From Membranipora membranacea (taxonomy: Eukaryota; Bryozoa; Gymnolaemata; Cheilostomatida; Membraniporidae), in NCBI GenBank assembly GCA_914767715.1, contig OU612074.1, positions 8,693,501 through 8,757,500 on the forward strand: a stretch of DNA of 64,000 bases, given 5' to 3'. Positions 24,630 through 35,376 of the stretch are shown one piece after another. The position numbers were made by a program, and so were the translations under genes. The notes beneath the pieces are model-generated. The model was not told where the DNA came from. It worked only from the letters and a program-made list of their open reading frames with translations, and did no database searches. The first letter of the stretch is position 1. Every line of letters starts with the position of its first letter.

Positions 24630-24697
24630 ACTTTCTGCAACAGTTGTTCTTAAGAAAGTGAATCCTATTTGAAACTTTGATCATTTTGTAAATTCAG

Positions 24698-25134
24698 GCA
24701 GAGATAGGTTGCAAGGGTCACCTGGGCATGATAGAGCTGCTGGAAGTCCCAGACTTCAAGAACCGCCTGGAAAAGCTGGACAACAGGGAGACCAAGGTAA
24801 TGCTACTGATGGCCAACTAGGTAGCGATGGAACAGCTGGTCTTTCGGAGCATGAGGAGTCTGGAGAAGCAGGGCACAAGGACTACCCGGCTCACCTGGTA
24901 ATCATGGATTGGCTGGTACACGTGGATCACCCAGACCAGCTGAAAGACCTGGAAACTTTCAAAATGCAGGCTCAGTCTAAACAAGATGGGGTAGAGGGTC
25001 ATGTTAAACTGATGCTACACTTCTTCGATAGAAAAGCAGATTTTAAGACTAATTAGTGCGCAATCATTCAAGTCTCAAGGTAATGGGAGGAGGTAGAGGA
25101 TACAGGTTTCTTTGGGGATGTTAATTGGAATCAG
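24698..25134 (+). pseudogene. Decayed collagen exon plus following C4-domain exon
   Basis: After an AG acceptor at 24,697 the sequence opens like gene C exon 29,741 (GC AGA GAY). It then reads as collagen triplets (GSPGHD, PPGKAGQQGDQG, GSDGTAGL). Several glycines are replaced, and the frame shifts before a second collagen run around 24,888-24,975 (GSPGNHGLAGTRGSP, then Arg in place of Gly). At 25,085-25,134 a remnant GGRGYRFLWGC followed by a stop matches the GGSSFVQWGRKTC exon, ahead of a GTATAA donor-like site. This is the only member in the window with a long collagen tract, and it is dead. Confidence 0.7.
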
Positions 25135-25139
25135 GTATA

Positions 25140-26860
25140 AGTGAGATAAACTTGTAACTTCAATCAGTAATTCAGCAGTTTTAAGGCATTCAAGCCGTTT
25201 TTGAGAAGAAAATCAACAGGGATGTTAGTGTAACAGGGAGGGCATCACTGTATCCCTACTGTGATTGATATATAAAATTGAAAATATCGGTGAACAAATT
25301 ATAGACTTTAGAGAATGAACAGTAAAAAATATGAGAAATGTCAATTTAAAATTGCGGTTGAAAAAAACACAAGGGAGCCGTCAGGAGGTAGGAACCTGAT
25401 CTGGAATTAACTGCTGACATATAGAAGAAGAGGATAAACAGTCGATAAAATATGTGGCATTGTTATATTGTCAATTAATAATAGATATAATTTTTGTGTG
25501 AGCAATTTTTGTCTAAATTCTAGTTTATTGACCACAACAGAAAAGGCTTTTGTGATGAGCTGCCATGAACTTGTTAAAATTGACTTCAGACAAGCTCCTC
25601 CCCATCTGAGCATTTGTTGCCAACAAAGCAGGATGATAGATTAGGGTTTATCAAACTTTGGCTTTGCTTCAGTCCCTTCAATTACAATTGTCTCCCCTGT
25701 CAATTCCGGTCAGGATTTCAAACTGATTGGGTAATAAAAAATCACTGTTTAGCCATGTGCCACATACGTACCGCAATTGAGCTGGAACTGACAAATGACT
25801 TTTGGAAGTTGATTTTCAACCTCACTCCCCAAGTCCTGAACTTCCTGCGACTGAGCGAGTTTAATATCAGTTGTTTAATATTATGAAATTTCCCATGCCA
25901 CAACTCTTCGAGCTGTTACTTCAAGTACTTACTGATGTGATGGGAGACATAAACTTTTGGTGTTGCCGCTGACCTTTGTGGTGCTTAATTCACTGGTCCA
26001 CAGTGATCTTTATGCATGTCAGCACACTTTTCAACCTGGTCAGAACCTACCCAGCAACCATTTATGAAATGTAAATCTTTACCATCAAGTGAAGCACGCC
26101 CTGCACCTAAAGTTACATAATACCTAGCCTCTTTCATAATTGTATGTGCTGCAAAAGATTGCTGCTGCTATTCTGTATCGAATTCTATAAAATCTATAAA
26201 AATTATCTGCATCAAAGGGAGATTACTTTTCTACCACAGTGAGATGTCGTTGAGTCACAGTATTTAATGAGGACACTTTTTGATAGGCTATTTACTACAC
26301 AGTGTCCAGTCTAGTGTTGTGTGTTTTGTCTATGGTTTACCCAAAGCAAAAAGGTTTCAGCCAAACAATTAGGCACTCTACCTCCTATGGTATCAACAAC
26401 CTCTCAACACTTGCATGACTTGCGGTATTGAGTGTTAGGAGAAAGATTAGTAGATTATTGCCCTCTACCCTGAAATTTGATCAAAAATCAGCTCTTGCCT
26501 TCAAGGTTAGTGGTAATGTTTGTGAGGGGGCAACTGCAACGGTTGCTATTTGAATTGAACATTATCTGACTCTTAGTATCACCTGGATCAAAACCTGGGC
26601 CTCATTATCAGGGCTTTGAGTGGCTCCCATTCCGCTCATCAGCGGTTTATTAGAATCATTAACATCAACATTATCGAAGTTACATTGGATAAAAATCGAT
26701 CTAACTGACACCACATAGTATATCAAGGTGTAATGAAATCATTTCGGTTTTCCAAATTTGTCTATTCATTGATATTCACGTGGAGCTTTGTTATCAGCGA
26801 GTCGAACAGAGATAACCATCAGATATGTTGTTATCCTTATTATGTGCGGTTGTTTCACTC
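25140..26860. other. Intergenic stretch, nothing recognised
   Basis: Open frames up to 90 codons (for example 25,614-25,886) have no domain or splice support. No further C4-domain relic was found by eye downstream of 25,134. Confidence 0.4.
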
Positions 26861-26867
26861 GATCATG

Positions 26868-27125
26868 TCTCACATCAACTGTCAAAAGTCACATTTTTCT
26901 GTGTCCTAAAGTCATGTTCCCATTGTTTTTCTCTTTTGTCAACTTTTTATCAATCCAATCTCACATCAACTGTCAAAAGTCACATTGTTCTATGTCCTAA
27001 AGTCACGTTTCCACTGTTTTTCTCTTTTGTCGGCTTCTTATCAATCCAATCTCACATCAATTGACAAAATTCATATTTTTCTGTGTCCTAAAGTCACGTT
27101 TCCACTGCTTTGTCAACTTCTGTCT
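26868..27125 (+). repeat. Tandem repeat, 91-bp unit, nearly three copies
   Basis: Units start at 26,868, 26,959 and 27,050, each beginning TCTCACATCAA. They share GTCACAT, TGTCCTAAAGTCA, CTGTTTTTCTCTTTTGTC and TATCAATCCAA. The first two are nearly identical and the third is more diverged and truncated. The array ends about 220 bp before the TATA box of gene C. Confidence 0.85.
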
Positions 27126-27343
27126 TCAGTATATCATTGAGATGACATATTTGAGTATCTGCTAACATTTGTCAGCTGTTATCAGCAGTTTGAATGCTCT
27201 GAGCAAAAAGTACATATCTAAGCTGCCAAAATTTATTCAGAATTCTTCTCTGCATTGTCATTTACCGAGATGTCTGTCAAGATAGCTACGCCTACAGATT
27301 GCTACATCCTCTTGGATGATCACTCACGCTGTTTATCAAATAC

Positions 27344-27350
27344 TATATAA
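27344..27350 (+). promoter_or_regulatory. TATA box of gene C
   Basis: TATATAA at 27,344-27,350 lies 53 bp before the ATG at 27,403. That leaves a plausible start of transcription near 27,375 and a short leader. It supports a promoter for the long form of gene C. Confidence 0.6.
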
Positions 27351-27402
27351 GGTCGACACATCTTGACTGCATTAGTCAAAAGTCTATCACTGCTTGGAAA
27401 CC

Positions 27403-30400
27403 ATGGATATACCTATTGGATGGTAAGTCATAAGTGATACCACTTTGGAGAACCGAAAATCTAACTTTGGTATGAGTACCCACGTTGTATGCCCAGCATA
27501 TAACATTTCAATTGGTTTGAATTGATATCATTTTGTTGTGGAATTCTAATTGAAAGATGTTATAGTTAGCTTTAGAATATTGGTTGCTCATGTATCTTGT
27601 TTAACTTTTAGGACATCTTTCCTTCTGACTACCGTCATACTGCTCCACATTGGACTGCCGTCCGTAACATGTAAAGATACATCACCGGAGACAGAGAGTG
27701 TGATTGATGAGCTACTAAAGAAAACCTTGGAAGCTGTGACTGCTGAATATGACAGAAAACTAGAAACAGTAACCACTGAGCTGAAAGCTACCAAAGAGAT
27801 ACTTGGAAAGGCTACTGCTGATCAGAAAGCTGCCGCCGCCGAACTGAAAGCTGTGTCTGCTGATCAGAATGTTACCAGAGAGTTACTTGGGAAAGTTATG
27901 ATTGCCGTGAGCTATTGCTACTTTAAGTAATTGTTATTTTTAAGTGTAAGGTGCGGAAATAATAAATTTGATTTGCTGTAAAATTACAGTATACACCGTG
28001 ATGCCCACTTCAACCAAGACAGGTCATATACAGTGTCATAACTCCTTAACCTCGTTATTGCCACAAACTATAGAAACTATAAAAAATTATATCTGTCTAT
28101 GGAAGACACCAAAACCCTTTTGCTTTTGATAACGGAGTTCCTGGAAGCCCTCATGGAGACCATCCTGTCTATACTCCAAAATGGAACCTGTGCTGTTGAC
28201 TGCATTTTCAACTAAACAATGATCGATAGCGCACCGAATATGTCTCACACCACAGTGATAAGTGAAAATACTGCTGCAGCTCCTAGTCATCAAACAGAAA
28301 TCCAAATAACTATATAACTTTTTTCAATTTTAGTTAACATTGACCTCGAATGCAGACACCAATCAGAGCACTTTATCAAGCGGACGAGATGATGAGCATG
28401 TGATAAGACGTAGACATTCTGACGGCGCTCCCTATCATGTCCCCAGCTTATCTTTAAATGGTAAGAAATCGGTTTTAAATCAGAATCTTGCTCACCAGAT
28501 GAGGCCGTGTTTATGGATTTTTATTTCTTCTAATAATCTGTATGATTTGTTCATGTTCTTGATAAGTGATGACATAGAAAGATAACAAATCTCTAACATC
28601 ATCATCCTGGTTCTGCACCAGGAGGGCAGTCAGCAATCCCTTAACCCCAATGACTGCAATAAACTAAATTAAATTGGGTGCTATGTTCCGTTTATAATCT
28701 CATAGAAGGGCGTAATTGATTTTTATTGAAAGCAATAACATTGTTTTTGTGGGTAATCTTGTAATTGAGGTGATTGTTTATGTATTAAGATTTTTTTAAA
28801 AGAATGCTGCTTGAATTCTAGAAAAAAATCTTCTATTCATTAACTTTTTCCATATAACATATCTATTTTGAAAGTATTAACACTTGGCCAATTATTTTTG
28901 GTATTCTTGTTATTGAAACAAAATAATGGAAAAGAGTTTGCAATTAAAAAAACTGTAATCTAATATTTGTTTATAACAAGCCAATTTAGAAGAAGTACAT
29001 CCTTACGCATCAAAAATGAAAATCGAACTTTTGTGGTTGTTTACTACTTTAAGTGGTTTGCAATTTATCGGTTTATCGTTTGCAGAAGTCATATCCCTTT
29101 TAAACTCCATGGGCAATGATGGACGTGATGGTCGTGATGGGATAGATGGCATCAATGGAAAAAATGGCAAGAATGGAAAAAATGGTAAGCAATTAAGTGG
29201 GGGAGGCTATTCATTACTAACTAGATCAAGTTTGATTCATTGTGCCATTCTTGCACCCGGGAGATTGGTGAAACTCCAACTCTTGCACGACGGACACGTG
29301 GCGATTTTAGATCAAGACTAATTGAGATCTTGGAAAATCGGATCAGCCTTGATAATGAGACCATTTAACTCCTTGATGGACGTGCCAAATCCTAACTTGG
29401 CAGTTTTTCATTTTTCCAGGTAAATCACAAAAATATCACTACGCATTATGGAATTTATCAAAATTAAGTTTTACTATTGTTCTCCCTAGTCTCGAAGGAT
29501 TATTCCAAATTTCAAAGTTTGCAGTTTTATTTGTCACATGAGTAAGGTAGAAAAGCTCTGCAATAACTTTTTCTGCGGCATGAAAATTCTTTGTTGAGGT
29601 CATTTGGTTGAACACTTTTCATACAGCTATGTCACTACAGTAAAATAGTCCAGCCTGAGATTCTGCTGCAGCAGAGGATGTTAATAAAGTGCTTCTCATC
29701 TGATAACTTGATATTTCACGGAAAATTTATTTATTTTTAGGCAGAGACGGAAATGGAGTCTCAGGCGCTGTCTATACACGATGGGGGAAATCCTCATGTG
29801 AAGCTAGTGCTGTACTGTTGTATGCAGGTTGGTCTTATTGTTTATTGCTATTTTTCTCTTGTAGAAGACCAGATTTTATGACATACAAACTATCTTTTCA
29901 AATTTGTATATACTATTAATCAGGAAACTTATATTATGATTGAGTATTATTGGACTTTGGCCTGTCACCTCATGAGAGATGGGAAATCCATATGAAAAAT
30001 GCATATTGTTTGGTATCTTTCACTTTGAAATTCATACCGGTGTTTTCTAGTCCCTGCTATAACTCTAAGTCATCATCTAAATATCTGTCTTCATCAAAGA
30101 CATAGTAATAATTTGTACCATTGGGTCTATGACCAACAAATATAATTTTTCTCACAGCTTTTGATGTACTTTATACTTTTAGGTTTTGCTGCTGGAGGCT
30201 ACTTTGACATAAACGGTGGAGGTGTGGATTATCAATGCCTTCATCTAGAACCGGAGTATAACTCTGTCTCAACCCTCACACAGGGATTCAGTGCCATATC
30301 TGGTGCTCGATACCTTAACGCCGGAATATTCCCCGATAATTATGTTCAACAGAGTGTGCCATGTGCACGTTGTTATACACCGAGATCTGCTGTGGTGATG

Positions 30401-30886
30401 ATACCTTCTAGAAGAAGCTGTCCCCATGGATGGGCCAAGGAGTATGAAGGTAAGCTATCAGGGTAATATAACAATAAAGAGTAAACTCATTGTTTCTTCA
30501 CACATGGCAAACAATATTATAACAAGTTGATATAACAATTTGATAATAAAGACTCCAGAAACATTTATTATATCAATCATTATAGACTATAATAACTTTA
30601 TTTATCATAGAAAAATATAGACTCCAGCTCTCCCCTTCTGTCTTCTTTTGCTATTTACATAAATTGTTACAATGTGTTGTCCGTTGTTTCAGGCTATTTG
30701 ATGACAAGTCATCATGACAATCCACACCCAACAACCTTCGAATGTGTGGACCAAAATCCGGAACTCCTAGGATTCAAGGCGGACGATGGCAAATCTGCAG
30801 TTTTCCACTTTGTAATACGAGAATGTGGCGGTATCTCCAATTGTGAAAGTGACAAACAGCTCACCTGTGTCGTCTGCTCAAAATAG
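27403..30886 (+). CDS. Short-chain collagen C4-like secreted protein, gene C (long form)
   Basis: Exons: 27403-27422 (ATG), 27612-27906, 28334-28460, 29086-29184, 29741-29827, 30183-30449 and 30693-30886 (TAG). All have GT-AG borders and matching phases, giving 362 residues. In order the product has a signal peptide (MDIPIGWTSFLLTTVILLHIG), a charged coiled coil of about 70 residues (ELKATKEILGKATADQK type), a linker with IRRRHSDG, a short collagen run (GNDGRDGRDGIDG, then NGK triplets), and the C4 domain (YTRWGKSSC, FAAGGYF, VPCARCY, MIPSRRSCP, YEGYLMTS, TCVVCSK end). The coiled coil would drive trimerisation of a short collagen. The collagen exon could be skipped without breaking frame. If the 27,907 donor is unused, a 106-residue form ends at 27,930. 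It is the paralogue of gene A. Confidence 0.8.
28970..28976 (+). promoter_or_regulatory. TATA-like box for the short form of gene C
   Basis: TTTATAA lies 40 bp before the ATG at 29,016, with a CCAAT-like GCCAATTT just after it. It is weaker than the element at 27,344 and the region is AT-rich, so it could be chance. Confidence 0.25.
29016..30886 (+). CDS. Gene C, alternative short form with its own signal peptide
   Basis: The ATG at 29,016 opens a frame that runs straight through the acceptor at 29,084-29,085 into the collagen exon. It adds MKIELLWLFTTLSGLQFIGL before SFAEVISLL, a near-ideal signal peptide with cleavage after SFA. Joined to 29741-29827, 30183-30449 and 30693-30886 it gives 238 residues: signal peptide, about ten collagen triplets, C4 domain. 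The same frame is visible in gene A upstream of exon 257, where the ATG is replaced by ATA. Either this is a second promoter with an alternative first exon, or the original start before a coiled-coil exon set was added. Confidence 0.6.
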
Positions 30887-30889
30887 GTG

Positions 30890-32130
30890 ACTGCCAGAAT
30901 ATAATGGAAAGTCCTCTCCAAGATGTACTCGATCCAATATTTCTGCATTTATAGTTTCTCCCTCTCTACTGGTGACGTTCCTTGTGGAGGGGAACAACTC
31001 CGAGTTGCAAATTTCCTTCACCATCTCATTCAAGCTCAGTCAAGTTGAGCAAAGATGAATATTGTTGTTTAATACTATGAAGTAAAGTATGCTGAAAAAT
31101 GAGCTCTTGATATCAAAATGTTGTTATGAACATAAACACTATCACTATCTTTACAATCAGTTTCAGTTTATCATCATCAAAATCACCAAATATAAATCTG
31201 TTATTGTATCTCCAAACGATTGAACTTTTTTTACCCTTTTTTCCTGTTTACTGATTGACACTTCTACTGCCAAAGAGCAGATCTTATTGTACACTCAATT
31301 TTGATCAGTAGATCATTTTTACATAAGTGCACTGTCAATGTTAATCTTTTCAACAGCTACCAACATATTATTGTTTTACGGCCAGAGCCATTTTGCTAAT
31401 ATACTAAAAGATCGATGCAAAAAATACACAGGGCAGTTCTTTATAAAAAAAACAGCTATCAGAGAGGCTACATGAGATTATGAGTTTGACCCAGTTTGTC
31501 TGCCTTTCTTGTCACTCCTTTTCTACTGGGAGGTGCTGGTTGATTGACGCACATTCACAACTCGGATTGAATATGATACACCCATGAACCAGTATTCGAT
31601 ATTAACAATGACATCACCCAGACTTGTGATTAATGAATATCATGTTAGACATAATTAGTTGTTATAAGATCCGGAAAATAAATGTTTCCCCTGGTTCCGG
31701 TTAGTCAAAGATGATCCACGGTGACTCAAAATTGCGAGTTTGAAAATTTTGGGCATGTATAGGATCAATAGGATGCACATGTGATGTTGCAACTACATCA
31801 ATTAGAGCACAAGACATGTTCTTCTTTGCGACACTATTACCGTATTGTTATATTTTCCACCATCGAAACTCTAACAGTATCAAAGAAAACCATACGCAAC
31901 GACAAGTGATTAGTAAAGGGTATATCATAGCCTTTACTAATAATCACTGACTCAAAGGAGAAATCAATTAAAAAAACTACATATTATTATGTATTTCTTT
32001 TAATTGCTTTCTCTTTGCGTCAGGTAGGACCACTCAAATACCAATGGTTAGGTGCCAGGTGTATCCAGCAATGCTTTACTGAAGTGGCCTTAATGGAAGT
32101 TTTTCCTCATTAACTTAATGATTGTAGAAA
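30890..32130. other. Downstream flank of gene C with two adjacent hairpins
   Basis: No gene was seen. A possible AATAAA lies at about 31,676. Hairpins at 31,906-31,947 (GTGATTAGTAAAG against CTTTACTAATAATCAC) and 31,948-32,024 (TGACTCAAAGGAGAAATCAA against TTGCTTTCTCTTTGCGTCA) abut each other. Confidence 0.45.
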
Positions 32131-33261
32131 ACCTGACTGGACATTTTTATAATATTTTATTCAATGATTATTCAACGATATTTCATCATCCAAATGAAAT
32201 ACTTCTGATCCAACAGAATATCACCCATGCCATGACTGTATATGCTATCCGCAGCGTAGTTGATCCAAAAAGTAGGTAGTTAGACCTGTGATCAAGTATT
32301 ACCATGATCTGAAGATGTAACAAGTATCCAGATCTGGCTGACTTCTTTCATGCAAGTTTGATAACCGTTAGATGCTCAGGCAAACTTGCTTTCAGGGCCT
32401 GTCGTGTTATCGCTCATTGATGACAAGATAAGTACATTAGTTTTGGTTATTTGCAGTGTGAACGAAATATGTAATGGGACGCGGTTGTTGGAGGATATTC
32501 ATTGTTGAAGACTTGTATCTAGATTATCTTTGGTGCTAACTGCTAAGCCTACTGTTATAAGGATTTAGTCTAAAACAGTCAGTTAGATACAAAATTATGA
32601 GAATGAAATTCACCATGCAAATTCATCACTACAGATAGTTACCCAACAGACATCGACCTAGAACCCGATAATACCCATCTGGAACATAGCTCTCCCCAAT
32701 TTGGATTTTCTGTTAAACAAACTTTACCTAAGTGAAAGGCTATTACTGCTCCAACGCCAACAAATCTGCCATCCTGGGTAGCTGGCTGTCAGTGTGATAT
32801 GATGAAAAGAATTTCTCGGTGGGATTGTGCGATTGTGAAGTCTGAAAGTGAGGGAATGTGAATTTAAGAATTGCTACCCAATCCTCTTAGCTATGTCCAA
32901 AAATCCGCTAGGAAAAAGCACCATGACCTTATCAGCCCATCTGCACCTTGGCCTGATACAATCAGGATATCATTGTAAGAAATGTGTAGGAAGTACACTC
33001 CTGCCATCCGGATAGCAGCTGTCAACGGATAGGATCCTATGGCATAAGAATTGAATTACAAAAAATGTATAGTCTAGTGTGTTGTTGTTGTTTTTCTATG
33101 GTTAAACCACTGGCTTAATAATATTGAGTCTATGGGTTTAACTAACAAGCGTTGCGTCCTCTAAAATGATAAAGTTGTGTGATACAAAGGTAGTTGGTAG
33201 GTGTTGCTCTGCCTGTTGACTCGATAATTTAAAGTCACTGGGTTCTAAGCAGAGCTGCCAC

Positions 33262-34186
33262 AAAGGTTGATGACAGGTTACCATGACAACTGCAATGAGG
33301 ATATGACCCTAATCTAGTTTATCGTTCTGAAGTGGTGTTATGGTGACCGAGTCCATAATATCATTGATGGTATATTTTTCTGTGTTCGATAACATGATTT
33401 CTTTCCAGCTGGTGTTCATCATTGTGACATATTTGTGGCTTTCTCCAACAAAGGATAAAAAAGCTCAGGAACTGGGAATCAAACCCACGGCCTCAGCTCG
33501 GACAGAGACAAACATGCGATTTTAACCCAACTTTTAACCCAACATCAAATCCATGGTACTAACCAATTTTCAAAGTTGCCACAAAGGTTGATGACAGGTT
33601 ACCATGACAACTGCAATGAGGATATGACCCTAATTTTTTTATCGTTTGAAAGTGGTGTTATGGTGACCGAGTCCATAATATCATTGATGGTATATTTTTC
33701 TGTGTTCGATAACATGATTTCTTTCCAGCTGGTGTTCATCATTGTGACATATTTGTGGCTTTCTCCAACAAAGGATAAAAAAGCTCAGGAACTGGGAATC
33801 AAACCCACGGCCTCAGCTCACCCAAGGTCGCTGACTGAATTTATAATAACAGGCATTGCTGACCTTAACAAATTTTTGTAAATATTTAACCAAATTTCAC
33901 AGTAGTATCCATAGACTTAATAATATCTATGGATATTACTGTTATTGCGCAAGCAATGAAGGTCTTGGGTTCGAATCCCGCTGTGGTCAACCGGCTACTG
34001 GGCTCAATTGATGCCCCAGGTGTGCTCCCACCTGCCTGCAAACTGAGAGCAACTTGGCGCCGAATATGGCGTCCGCGCCCTTAGGGCACTGATATTTCTC
34101 AGTCTTCGGACAGAGACAAACATGCGATTTTAACCCAACTTTTAACCCAACATCAAATCCATGGTACTAACCAATTTTCAAAGTTG
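33262..34186. repeat. Recent local duplication in an A-B-A-X-B arrangement
   Basis: Block A (about 33,262-33,498 and 33,577-33,820, from GCCACAAAGGTTGATGACAG to GGCCTCAGCTC) is nearly identical in its two copies. Block B (33,499-33,577 and 34,107-34,186, GGACAGAGACAAACATGCGA to CAAAGTTG) is likewise repeated. X, about 285 bp with a tRNA-like SINE, separates A from B only in the second occurrence. Copy 1 at 11.35-11.8 kb shows a single A. Confidence 0.8.
33940..34105 (+). repeat. tRNA-derived SINE-like sequence
   Basis: A perfect B box GGGTTCGAATCCC at 33,967-33,979 is followed by a GC-rich body (CTGGGCTCAATTGATGCCCC, TTGGCGCCGAATATGGCGTC) unlike the AT-rich surroundings. Confidence 0.55.
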
Positions 34187-34536
34187 TCTCGGAAACTATG
34201 TTCACTTATGAAATTGCCTGTTTAAACTCTAAAATATTGACAGATAAATTTCAAGTATCAACCATTTAAACCCTCCACTCATCCCACAAGTTATGTACAT
34301 TTGGATTTATTATCGGCAGAAATAATCAAGTATAGTAAAAATGTTAAGCTCATGCAAAATTGATACAAAACTATATAGTATGATGAATGTTTCTCTGATT
34401 ATCTACATATTTCAATTTAAATCTAATTAGATTTGTCTGATAGCAGAGATCAGATTTCAGTTGTCAAGGCGACACCAGTGTTGTAAGATCGAACATAAAA
34501 AAGATGAGTATATTATCAATAATCTGCGAACAGCCT

Positions 34537-35241
34537 CGAAACCCCAGTCTGCATAAACAACAAAGTCATCGAAGGCGTAGACTCATTCAAACTGCTTGGG
34601 GTTAACATAGACGAACACTTCACATTTCACAAGCATGCTGAATCTATAGTTGAGAGAAGCCACGTAAAGGTCCATGCACTACAACTTCTGAAACGGTATG
34701 GCGTAAATCAATCAGGACTGTGTAGATACTACATGACCATCATTCGACCGCTTCTTACATATGCCTGCCAAGCATGGTTTCCATTGTTAGCCCGGTATGA
34801 CATACTTAAACTAGAGAGCATCCAACGACGCTGCTTGAAGCTGATATATCCCCATATCGAGCATTATGACGAACGCCTCATAGTGGCTAAGCTGCCTGCA
34901 CTCGAAGTATTCATGTCAAATCTCCGCTCTGATTACAGTGCCAAGGTCATAAATAACCCTATACATCGGTTATCCCACCTGATTCCATCCAGGCAAGACA
35001 CAAACAGGCACTCTACTAGAACTCATAACACCCTGATCAAAAAGCACCGAACTCAGAGCCTTATGAATACTATATTTTACAAATTCGGTGTATAAAATGG
35101 ATTTATTTTTCTATGTGTGACATTATAAAGAACGACTAATGCAGTTCGAATAATTCTTTAATGTAACTCATGCTCTGATTATGATTGTATTATGTACTTT
35201 CTTAAGCGGTGAAATAAAGTCCATATCTATCTATCTATCTA
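34537..35241 (+). mobile_element. CR1/L2-like non-LTR retrotransposon, 5'-truncated
   Basis: An open frame of about 185 codons ends at 35,095 and carries FKLLGVNIDEHFTFHKH, MTIIRPLLTYACQAW, ESIQRRCLKLIYP and RLSHLIPSR, typical of the end of CR1/L2-clade reverse transcriptases. The 3' end is a short (CTAT)n repeat at 35,226-35,240, usual for that group. The homologous copy 1 locus (12,105-12,115) has the uninterrupted site, so insertion followed duplication. Confidence 0.85.
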
Positions 35242-35376
35242 ATAGATGGTTGCACATGTAAGACTTCATCGATCCAACATTTACTCTTCAAATTTTACCG
35301 AACATAGTTACCGTTTATCTTTAAGTGCAATGCTCATGCCACAATATGCAAATTATATGCTTACTAGATGGCAATT

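Noticed and set aside
25614-25886. Downstream exon of the collagen relic
   Set aside because: The frame has no C4-domain motif (no VPCARC, GYLM or TCVVC) in any reading.
26868-27125. CRISPR-like array
   Set aside because: Three adjacent 91-bp units without spacers in an animal genome; this is an ordinary tandem repeat.
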